Position numbers and translations under genes: made by a program. The notes beneath the pieces were generated by a model. The model did no database searches and was not told where the DNA came from. It was given only the letters and a program-made list of their open reading frames with translations. From an uncultured Lachnospiraceae bacterium (lineage in GTDB: Bacteria; Bacillota; Clostridia; Lachnospirales; Lachnospiraceae), in assembly GCA_944383765.1 (NCBI GenBank), contig CALWQT010000011.1:1-64000 (forward strand): DNA of 64,000 bases. The letters run 5' to 3'. Below are positions 53,690-62,216 of this stretch, in pieces; position 1 is the first letter of the stretch, and every line of letters starts with the position of its first letter.

Positions 53690-54258
53690 CCCTCCAAGTC
53701 CTGCTGATTGATGCGGATGCACAGGCAAACTTAACCATGGCTCTGGGGTACATCAGACCAGATGACATTCCCATAACCCTCTCCACGGTGATGCAAAGTA
53801 TTATCGATGATAAAGCCTTTGATGTTTCACAAGGCATCCTGCATCATAATGAGGGCGTGAATCTGCTTCCGTCCAATATTGAGCTGTCTGGCTTTGAAGT
53901 CAGGCTGATTAATGCCATGAGCCGTGAGCGTGTTTTGAAAACCTATGTGAATGAGGTCAAAAAGAATTACGACTATGTACTGATTGACTGTATGCCCTCT
54001 CTTGGCATGATTACCATCAATGCTCTGGCGGCAGCTGACAGTGTGGTTATCCCAACACAGCCCCACTATCTTTCAGCGAAAGGTCTGGAGCTGTTGCTTC
54101 GCTCGGTTTCTATGGTCAAGCGGCAGATCAATCCTAAACTGCGGATAGACGGTATCCTGATGACAATGGTAATGCCCCGCACCAACATTTCAAAAGAAAT
54201 TACCGCTTCGGTGAAAAGTGCATACGGGCAAAGAATCAAGGTTTCTCTCATACGATGC
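53690..54258 (+). pseudogene. ParA-family partition ATPase fragment of an integrative element
   Basis: The frame reads VLLIDADAQANLTMALGY, NYDYVLIDCMPSLGMITINALAAADSVVIPTQPHYLSAKGLELLL and KAYGQRIKV, a typical plasmid/ICE ParA. The first 30 or so residues with Walker A are missing, and the C-terminal part is lost where a group II intron fragment begins. It differs clearly from the chromosomal parA at 59523. Not functional. Confidence 0.85.
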
Positions 54259-54971
54259 GTCGAGTAGACTTTGTCTCGACTTTTCACTTCCTTTCATTTC
54301 AAATTTCTTTGTGATGAGAGGTTCAAGTCTCAAAAGCCCCTCACAGAACCGCACGTGCCCTATTAAGGCATACGGCTCTTCAATAAGTCATTTGCCTAAT
54401 AAGCACTTTTCAGGTATATCCTCGGATACTCCAACGGATGTAACTTCAAGATATCCCTGTATTTCCGCCATGTCAGCCAATAAGTCTGGTCTCTGCGTCT
54501 TTTGCTTTTCCATAGTTCTTCCCGGACATACTTATAATACTTTTGCAATCCTATATAATTCCCGTATATCCCGTAATATCTGTAATGTCCGGCCAGTTTC
54601 ACATTTAACGCTTCAATCGTGTCGCTTATGCTCTCGTGCATATGCTCCCATATCCATCTCTTTATGGCTTCACGTTTCATTTTCAGCTTCTTCCTGCTTG
54701 TTCTATGCAGTACACAGTACTTACCCCAGTGGCTTGTTGCATTGTAGTGCGTAAATCCAAGGAAAGGAGGTACCAGACCACCTCGCACAATCGATAACTC
54801 TAACGAAGCTCAATCACTTCACGCTTTCGCATTACGGCGTTCCTGTTCCCTGTCCTACGCTTAAACACCATTGTTAGCCTTTGGCGCTCCAAGGACTCGG
54901 TACTGGCGGTTTGCTAGGCCTTACCAGACTGGATTCCCACCAGCTATATATCCAGCGCCGAACTGGCGCAC
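54259..54971 (-). mobile_element. Group II intron with internal deletion, including maturase C-terminus
   Basis: On the minus strand the 5' end reads GTGCGCC (54971 leftward), the group II GUGYG start. Domain V is clear at 54346-54378 (GAGCCGTATGCC/GGCACGTGCGGTTC around a short loop), and a domain VI-like hairpin GTCGAG/CTCGAC ends in AC at 54259. Between them only the last ~125 residues of the reverse transcriptase/maturase remain (54396-54770; FLGFTHYNATSHWGKY and GHYRYYGIYGNYIGLQKYY). The whole is about 0.7 kb, against roughly 2 kb for an intact intron, so the middle has been lost and it cannot move by itself. Confidence 0.8.
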
Positions 54972-55338
54972 ACCTCCTTACAGCATCATTATACGAGAAG
55001 CGGAGTACCCCCTCAAATATGCCAGCAAAAGGACGAAATAAACTTCAAAAAAATGCCTTTTACTCGGTAACATTCGCCCATCCAATTAGCAAGGTTTTTT
55101 GCATGATTTTTCGGCAAATTAGCAGGAGAGGCAATTTGATTAGCAAAAATCGAGAATTTTCTGCTAATCATTAGCAAGCTAATCTGTGACAAAAATCAAT
55201 CGTTCGAGTTCACCATGGGCACTTCCGATTAGCAAAAATGCTTCCTGCTAATCGCTGTTTGTTATGTGTTCGATTTTTCTTGGGAAAAAGAAAACGCCGA
55301 AAACCTTGAAAAATCAACGTTTTCGGCGGAGTTTTTGG
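54972..55338. other. Island right end with clustered TTAGCA repeats
   Basis: No gene is supported. Eight copies of ATTAGCA or its complement occur at 55085, 55118, 55138, 55162, 55170, 55178 (GCTAATC), 55227 and 55246, in both orientations, followed by a stem-loop (GCCGAAAAC with its inverse, 55285-55320). The block ends one base before the tRNA-Arg 3' end. Cluster shape and position suggest integrase arm-type binding sites of an att region. Confidence 0.6.
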
Positions 55339-55412
55339 CGTCGCTAAGAGGATTTGAACCTCCGACCTACCGCTTAGGAGGCGGTCGCTCTATCCAGCTG
55401 AGCTATAGCGAC
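55339..55412 (-). tRNA. tRNA-Arg (anticodon CCU)
   Basis: The minus strand folds as a complete cloverleaf: acceptor GTCGCTA/TAGCGAC, D arm AGCTCAGCTGGATAGAGC, anticodon stem ACCGC/GCGGT with loop CTCCTAA, and T arm with GGTTCAAATCC. CCA is not encoded. tRNA-Arg(CCU) is a frequent integration site, and the island lies at its 3' side. Confidence 0.96.
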
Positions 55413-55575
55413 ATTTAGAAAATCTATATTTAATTTTACTTGCTACCTTTTTCCTTTTCCTCCGAGGTGTATGTTTCAACACTTTCTTAGGAGGACCCCG
55501 TTATATCCATTTAACTATGGAAGCATCTGCGGAAAAATCCGCAATAATATTATTATATCAGAAAATCAGAATACG

Positions 55576-56454
55576 TCAAGCTTCAAATTTTGCAATTCCC
55601 TGCATCCAGATCTGACCTTTAAATCTCCTGCCTACTTCCGGTTCACCCAGCAAATCTTTTTTTCCAATTCCCACATGGAATAAAATATCGCTGCTTTCTA
55701 CCGTCAGGTCATAAATTTCTTCTTCTGTCATGGAATTCACTTTCGTTTCCACATTTTTTATCTCACCAATAACGGAATACTGGTCACATTCCACTCCGCA
55801 GGGCATAAAACAGGTATCTATAATAGAATAGATATCTTCTTTCATCATACGCTTCGATACTTTGGAATAAAGGTCAATATCTTCAATGGTAAGCGTCTCC
55901 ATAGCATCTTCATCTCCGTTTTTTGCAGCTTCCAGAAGACTGTTTCTGTCTCTTGAAGCCACTTTGGAAAGTTCCACCTGTTTCGCTGTCATTTTCAACG
56001 GAAGAAGTATCTTACCGCTCATGGACAATCCTGTCAGGCATACTCCATGAACTTCCTCAAACCGGTTATCTTTTCTGGCTTCCCGATACTCGAATAAATT
56101 TTCCAAAAAGAAAATAAGAGAAATTCCTACCCTGTATTCATCCAAAAGACCGGCACAGGTTTCTTTATCTGTATGTCTCTGGATCGAACAATCTGCTGTA
56201 GAGGACAGGTCATCACTGGTCAGATAGGGGTAATAATATTCCCTGCGAAAATTCCCATCACGATCCATCTCTCCAAATATGGCAATCCCCATTCCAGGAG
56301 CCACTTCTCCCCTTATCTCACACAGATTGGTATTTTCATCTATCTGTATTCTTCTTTTTTCCGTAGGATTTTCTATAATGCGATTTAAAAGTACTTCCAC
56401 ATCCTGATTATTCCTGCACTGAGAAAATCCAATGGAACGCAGAAATTTATGCAT
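55576..56454 (-). CDS. DUF3881 family protein
   Basis: The 292-residue soluble protein starts MHKFLRSIGFSQCRNNQDVEVLL, with AAGGTGG six bases before the ATG. It matches the DUF3881 family of Lachnospiraceae and relatives. Segments such as GVCLTGLSMSGKILLPL and MMKEDIYSIIDTCFMPCGVECDQYSVIGEI are conserved in my recollection, but no function is known. It lies downstream of gdhA, separated by a hairpin. Confidence 0.82.
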   Translation of the reverse strand: MHKFLRSIGFSQCRNNQDVEVLLNRIIENPTEKRRIQIDENTNLCEIRGEVAPGMGIAIFGEMDRDGNFRREYYYPYLTSDDLSSTADCSIQRHTDKETCAGLLDEYRVGISLIFFLENLFEYREARKDNRFEEVHGVCLTGLSMSGKILLPLKMTAKQVELSKVASRDRNSLLEAAKNGDEDAMETLTIEDIDLYSKVSKRMMKEDIYSIIDTCFMPCGVECDQYSVIGEIKNVETKVNSMTEEEIYDLTVESSDILFHVGIGKKDLLGEPEVGRRFKGQIWMQGIAKFEA

Positions 56455-56480
56455 GTTTCCACCTTCTTTGCAAATATATT

Positions 56481-56523
56481 CCAGACAAACATGAGGCGAA
56501 GAAAGACTTCGCCTCATGTCTGG
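56481..56523 (-). terminator. Hairpin after gdhA
   Basis: CCAGACA-ATGAGGCGAAG pairs with CTTCGCCTCATGTCTGG, interrupted only by a three-base bulge. No long T run follows on the minus strand, so termination may be partial and DUF3881 may be reached by read-through. Confidence 0.6.
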
Positions 56524-56564
56524 ACTATATTATATACTATTTGGAAAAAGAAAACAAGGTTAAC

Positions 56565-57938
<1,374 letters not shown>

Positions 57939-57954
57939 CTATATCATGCAAATA

Positions 57955-57986
57955 AAAAAGCCGGAACATCCCATGTTCCGGCCTCT
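57955..57986 (-). terminator. Terminator of the parA-parB-DUF4446 operon
   Basis: GCCGGAACAT and ATGTTCCGGC form a perfect stem followed on the minus strand by TTTTTTATTT. It separates the operon from gdhA. Confidence 0.88.
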
Positions 57987-58064
57987 TTGCCATTGGTCTA
58001 AATTTTATCAATTCAACTTGAGAAAGTCAATGTTTCTCGAAATTGTATGTTAAAAAATACAATT

Positions 58065-58583
58065 TTACTGCATTTTCATCTCTCTGTATCCCAAAGCCTG
58101 CTCCAAAGCTTCTTTTTCTTCATTTCCAAGAAGCGTATCTGTCTGTCCCCGATCCACCGGTTTCATATACAGATAACATCCCTCCCTGCTATGAACCGAA
58201 TTGATCACAAAACCTGTATTTGTATAATCCAGTAATGCAAATGCAAAACTGAGTGTTCCGCCCATTCCTTTAAATGCATTATATTTTACAATGCCAAATT
58301 TCTGGAAAGAAGCCCTCTGATTCCGGTTAAGTGAACGGATCGATTCTTTGTTAGCCTTATCTTCCGCTTTCAGATTTCTGATTTCTTCAATCTGCTCCAT
58401 GATAATATCTTCCAGGGTTTCTGCATCTTTTCCTCTCATAAAATAATCATATCTTCGATACAGCTTCTTCATCTTTACCATGCACACGATCACCAAAATC
58501 AGTAAAATTAAAGTGACTGCCGCCAATCCTATGATAATAAAGGCCGGATCAATTGCCCAGGTTCCCATAATGCTGTTTTCCAT
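58065..58583 (-). CDS. DUF4446 family membrane-anchored protein
   Basis: The 172-residue protein has one N-terminal transmembrane helix (about 13-36), a coiled-coil region (about 45-85) and the conserved C-terminal domain QRASFQKFGIVKYNAFKGMGGTLSFAFALLDYTNTGFVINS. DUF4446 proteins follow parB in many Clostridia; the role is unknown but the linkage suggests chromosome segregation or cell pole functions. Confidence 0.9.
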   Translation of the reverse strand: MENSIMGTWAIDPAFIIIGLAAVTLILLILVIVCMVKMKKLYRRYDYFMRGKDAETLEDIIMEQIEEIRNLKAEDKANKESIRSLNRNQRASFQKFGIVKYNAFKGMGGTLSFAFALLDYTNTGFVINSVHSREGCYLYMKPVDRGQTDTLLGNEEKEALEQALGYREMKMQ

Positions 58584-58611
58584 CTTATGTCCTCACTTCC
58601 ACTTTCTTTCA

Positions 58612-59523
58612 TTATTGACGGATAGATTCTATTAATTCAATAATTCTTTCCAGTTCTGCCGGAGAATAGTACTCAATTTCGATTCTTCCTTTATTTTTAT
58701 CTTTCCGGTTAATGGAAACTTTTGTTCCCATGATTGCTTTCATCTTTTCTTCCATATGCTGGAATGCCAGTGTTACTGCATCTGACTCTTTTTCTTTTTT
58801 CTTTTTGGTTTTTCCAAAAGATTTTACCAGCCGCTCTACATCACGAACACTAAGACCTTCCGCTAAAATTCTCTCTGCCATCATTACCTGGGCTTTCTTA
58901 TCCTCCAATCCCAGCAATGCCCTGGCATGTCCACTGGATAATACACCTTCTACCAGCATTTTCTGTACTTCTTCAGCCAGTTTCAAAAGCCTCATGCTGT
59001 TGGTGATCGTAGTTCGGTTTTTCGATACACGGTCAGCAATTTCTTCCTGTTTTAGATGGAATTCTTCCATTAAACGTTTATAAGCCATGGCTTCTTCAAT
59101 GGGATTCAGATCTTCTCTCTGAACATTTTCAATCAGAGCAATCTCCATTTTCTGCTGCTCATCATACTCACGGATTACTGCAGGAACTTCTTTCAATCCA
59201 GCCAGTTTCGCAGCTCTCCACCTTCTCTCTCCCGCTATGATTTCATAAAAATTCCCTTTTTTCTGGACAAGAAGAGGCTGAAGGACGCCATACTGTTTCA
59301 TAGAATCAGCTAGCTCCTTCAGCTGATCTTCATCAAATTTCTTTCTTGGCTGCTCTTTATTTGGTTCTATCATAGAAACCTTTAAAAATAATTCTTTTCC
59401 CGGTTCCTCTGATTTCTTTTCTTCCGTTTTTTTCTCTGGCTCAGCATCCGGCACTTTCTCCGTTTCCGTATCTCCTCCGATTAAAGCTCCCAGACCTTTT
59501 CCCAGTCTTGTTTTCTTCGCCAT
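58612..59523 (-). CDS. parB: Chromosome partitioning protein ParB (Spo0J)
   Basis: The 303-residue protein has the CTP-binding ParB N-terminal domain (MIEPNKEQPRKKFDEDQLKEL and GERRWRAAKLAG), the helix-turn-helix (LKQEEIADRVSKNRTTITNSMRLLKL) and a C-terminal dimerisation domain ending in YYSPAELERIIELIESI. It loads at parS sites, three candidates for which are in this window. Its start overlaps the parA stop. Confidence 0.97.
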   Translation of the reverse strand: MAKKTRLGKGLGALIGGDTETEKVPDAEPEKKTEEKKSEEPGKELFLKVSMIEPNKEQPRKKFDEDQLKELADSMKQYGVLQPLLVQKKGNFYEIIAGERRWRAAKLAGLKEVPAVIREYDEQQKMEIALIENVQREDLNPIEEAMAYKRLMEEFHLKQEEIADRVSKNRTTITNSMRLLKLAEEVQKMLVEGVLSSGHARALLGLEDKKAQVMMAERILAEGLSVRDVERLVKSFGKTKKKKEKESDAVTLAFQHMEEKMKAIMGTKVSINRKDKNKGRIEIEYYSPAELERIIELIESIRQ

Positions 59524-60293
59524 TATAACTCTTCCCCTCTTTTTATCACTTCTGCTGCCAGCATCCGGTAATCTTCCGCCCCTACCGAGCGGGTATCATA
59601 AACCGTGATCGGCATTCCATAGCTGGGCGCCTCCGCCAGTCTGACATTTCTATGGATCATCGTATTATAAATATTTTCATTTAAACTTTCCCGTACACTC
59701 TGAACCACTTCCGTAGACAGATTGGTCCTGCTGTCGTACATGGTAAATACCACGCCCTCGATTTCCAGTTTGGGATTCAGATTTTTTTTGATGAGTTTGA
59801 TTGTTTTCATCACCTGATTTAATCCTTCCAGTGCATAATACTCGCACTGAAGGGGAACTAATACAGTATCGGATGCAGTCAGAGCATTGATTGTAAGAAG
59901 GCTTAAAGATGGAGGACAATCAATAATAATAAAGTCATATCTGTCTTTTATCTGATCCAGGGACTTTTTCAAAACTCTTTCTTTCTGTTCAATCTCTAAA
60001 AGCTCAATTTCTGCCCCCGCAAGATTTACATTGGAAGGCATAAGATCCAGCCCAGGCTGCACTTCTTTTACAATACAGTCCTCAACTTTGCATTCTTCTA
60101 TCAGAAGCTCATAAACTGTATGTTCCACACTGTCTTTTTCTACTCCAAGACCACTGGTTTCATTTCCCTGGGGATCAAAGTCTACTGCCAATACCCTCTG
60201 CCCCGCTTCTGCCAAAGTTGCTGACAAATTGATCGCTGTAGTAGTTTTTCCCACTCCGCCTTTTTGGTTTGCTATTGCAATAATTCGTCCCAT
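59523..60293 (-). CDS. parA: Chromosome partitioning ATPase ParA (Soj)
   Basis: The 256-residue ATPase has the deviant Walker A NQKGGVGKTT at the N-terminus, VDFDPQGN, and YDFIIIDCPPSLSLLTINAL. It cooperates with ParB in origin segregation. GGAAAGGATG precedes the ATG. The order rsmG-...-parA-parB with mnmG is the ancestral origin-proximal arrangement. Confidence 0.97.
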   Translation of the reverse strand: MGRIIAIANQKGGVGKTTTAINLSATLAEAGQRVLAVDFDPQGNETSGLGVEKDSVEHTVYELLIEECKVEDCIVKEVQPGLDLMPSNVNLAGAEIELLEIEQKERVLKKSLDQIKDRYDFIIIDCPPSLSLLTINALTASDTVLVPLQCEYYALEGLNQVMKTIKLIKKNLNPKLEIEGVVFTMYDSRTNLSTEVVQSVRESLNENIYNTMIHRNVRLAEAPSYGMPITVYDTRSVGAEDYRMLAAEVIKRGEEL

Positions 60294-60366
60294 AGTTGCA
60301 TCCTTTCCTTATACTCACGGAAAAGTATATCATATTTTTATTTATTTAACTACCCTGAATTAAAAA

Positions 60367-60382
60367 TGTTTCACATGAAACA
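60367..60382. promoter_or_regulatory. parS-like ParB-binding site
   Basis: TGTTTCACATGAAACA, one base from the Bacillus parS consensus, in the gap between parA and the divergent hydrolase gene. Identical to the site at 61464 and, inverted, to that at 44397. Confidence 0.85.
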
Positions 60383-60441
60383 TTGTCTTATCCATTGTTA
60401 TCTATTATAATGAAGAAAAAGATTTCAAGGAGGCACGATCC

Positions 60442-61395
60442 ATGAAAACAAGGAATAAACTTCTCACCCTTCTGATTCTTTCTTCCAGTGCTGCTGCTGG
60501 AATCGCTATGATAAATAAAGGAATAAAAATATCTGCATTATCCAAACATTTGCTGGAAGACAATTCCCAGTCCCAATGTTACAAATGGCGTTTTGGCAAC
60601 ATCCATTATACCAAATCCGGTTCCGGCAAGCCCTTACTTCTGGTCCATGATTTTGACTATCCGGCCAGCAGTTATGAGTGGCACAGAATAGTCAGCTCTC
60701 TCTCAGAAGAATATACCGTATATACCATAGACCTTCTTGGCTGCGGACGTTCTGAAAAGCCGAATCTTACCTATACCAATTATCTTTATGTGGAACTTCT
60801 CTGTGATTTTATCAAATCAGAGATTGGACACCGTACTGATATCATTGCAACCGGGGAATCCGCTTCCTTTGCCATTATGGCATGCAATCACAGCCCTGAA
60901 CTATTTAACCGGATCATGCTGATCAATCCAGGCAGCCTGCTATCCTATGCCCAGGTGCCCAATAAGAATGCAAAATTATATAAATTCATTCTGGATACAC
61001 CGATCATCGGAACCTTACTGTACCATATGGCATCTTCCAGAGGTGTAATTGAAGAAATCTTTAAAAATAAGTATTTCCATAATCCCTATTCTGTCCGCTC
61101 CGCCTATATGGATTACTATTTTGAGTCTGCACACAAGGGAAGTTATCCCAAAGCCATGTTTTCCAGTTTAAAATGCAATTATACAAAATGCAACATTGCC
61201 AACGCATTGAAAAAAATTGACAACAGCATTTACCTGTTAGGAAGTCAGGAAATTGACGGAATGGAAGAATCCCTGAAAGAGTATCAGCAGTACAATTCTG
61301 CTATTGAATATTCTCTGATTTCCAAAGCAAAACTTCTTCCTCAGCTGGAATGTCCGGATAAGGTAATGAATGTGATCCGAATTTTCTTTACCTGA
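60442..61395 (+). CDS. Alpha/beta-hydrolase-fold protein, probable pseudoenzyme
   Basis: The 317-residue protein has an N-terminal hydrophobic segment (about 7-25), then an alpha/beta-hydrolase core: PLLLVHDFDYPASSYEWHRI, TIDLLGCGRSEKP and the nucleophile elbow ATGESASFA. Near the C-terminus, where GH-x-P-x-x-E is expected, the sequence is AKLLPQLECP, so the catalytic His is replaced by Leu. It may bind rather than hydrolyse. CAAGGAGG precedes the ATG. It lies between parA and rsmG, flanked by parS-like sites. Confidence 0.85.
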   Translation: MKTRNKLLTLLILSSSAAAGIAMINKGIKISALSKHLLEDNSQSQCYKWRFGNIHYTKSGSGKPLLLVHDFDYPASSYEWHRIVSSLSEEYTVYTIDLLGCGRSEKPNLTYTNYLYVELLCDFIKSEIGHRTDIIATGESASFAIMACNHSPELFNRIMLINPGSLLSYAQVPNKNAKLYKFILDTPIIGTLLYHMASSRGVIEEIFKNKYFHNPYSVRSAYMDYYFESAHKGSYPKAMFSSLKCNYTKCNIANALKKIDNSIYLLGSQEIDGMEESLKEYQQYNSAIEYSLISKAKLLPQLECPDKVMNVIRIFFT

Positions 61396-61407
61396 GTTTT
61401 TATCACA

Positions 61408-61461
61408 AAAAAAGAGGGCACCTTTTCGGTCATCTTATGACTTTTGAGGTGTCCTCTTTTT
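61408..61461. terminator. Bidirectional terminator between hydrolase and rsmG genes
   Basis: AAAGAGGGCACCT pairs with AGGTGTCCTCTTT (one G-U) across a loop that can itself fold, with T and A runs on both sides. Confidence 0.85.
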
Positions 61462-61463
61462 CA

Positions 61464-61479
61464 TGTTTCACATGAAACA
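61464..61479. promoter_or_regulatory. parS-like ParB-binding site
   Basis: TGTTTCACATGAAACA, located three bases before the rsmG stop codon side in the convergent gap. Third copy of the same 16-mer in the window. Confidence 0.85.
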
Positions 61480-61481
61480 TT

Positions 61482-62207
61482 TTAACTTAATGGTTCTCTG
61501 GAAGGTATTCCCGCTTTTCTCGGATATTTTTTATCCAAAGCTTTCTTTTTCCGTATGACTACCAAAGATCTTTCATCTTTATTGGGAAGACAGAATGTTT
61601 CAATCTTCTCCAGCTCACTTCCCAGTTTTTTTACTGCTCCTTTTCCTCCAGTCAATTCCTCTTCCAGTTTTCCTGACTTATAAGGAATAAAGCATCCTCC
61701 AATTTTTACAAACGGTATACAGTATTCAGAAAGTGTAGAAAGATTGGCAACTGCCCTGGATACGCAAATATCAAATTTCTCTCTGTATGTTTTGTCTCTT
61801 CCAAAGTCTTCCGCTCTCCCATGTATCAGTTCTACCTGTTCCAAACCTAAGGATCTGACTACTTCTTCCAGAAATTTAATACGTTTATTCAGAGAATCCA
61901 GAAGCGTTACTTTTAATTGGGGATAAGCGATTTTTAACGGAAGTCCCGGAAAACCGGCTCCTGTCCCCACATCGATCAAAGTCAGCTCTTCCTGACCGAT
62001 TTCAGGAAACGCTTTTACCAAAGCAAGACTGTCCACAAAATGCTTGATTACCACATCATGCATCTCTGTGATTGCTGTCAGATTCATCACCTGATTCCAT
62101 TGAATCAAAATCTCATAATATTGAAAAAACTGATTAACCTGCTGATCAGAAAGTTCTGCAATTCCTTCCAATTCCTGTTTGATCCAAATTTCAAATTGTT
62201 TATCCAT
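61482..62207 (-). CDS. rsmG: 16S rRNA (guanine(527)-N7)-methyltransferase RsmG (GidB)
   Basis: The 241-residue protein has the RsmG segments NQVMNLTAITEMHDVVIKHFVDSL, the SAM site IDVGTGAGFPGLPLKIAYP and CVSRAVANLSTLSEYCIPFVK. It methylates G527 of 16S rRNA. It lies nine bases behind mnmG, the classic gidA-gidB pair. The C-terminal KKYPRKAGIPSREPLS is the usual family ending. Confidence 0.97.
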   Translation of the reverse strand: MDKQFEIWIKQELEGIAELSDQQVNQFFQYYEILIQWNQVMNLTAITEMHDVVIKHFVDSLALVKAFPEIGQEELTLIDVGTGAGFPGLPLKIAYPQLKVTLLDSLNKRIKFLEEVVRSLGLEQVELIHGRAEDFGRDKTYREKFDICVSRAVANLSTLSEYCIPFVKIGGCFIPYKSGKLEEELTGGKGAVKKLGSELEKIETFCLPNKDERSLVVIRKKKALDKKYPRKAGIPSREPLS

Positions 62208-62216
62208 TCTATTCCC

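Noticed and set aside
54881..55174. 97-aa plus-strand reading frame at the intron 5' end
   Set aside because: It runs across the intron boundary into non-coding repeats and has no ribosome site.
55085..55253. CRISPR array
   Set aside because: The repeated word is only 7-8 bases, in both orientations, with irregular spacing, and no cas genes are present.
61715..61730. GTATACAGTATT inside rsmG as a regulatory site
   Set aside because: It lies in conserved coding sequence and is best explained by codons; it serves as a caution for the promoter word.
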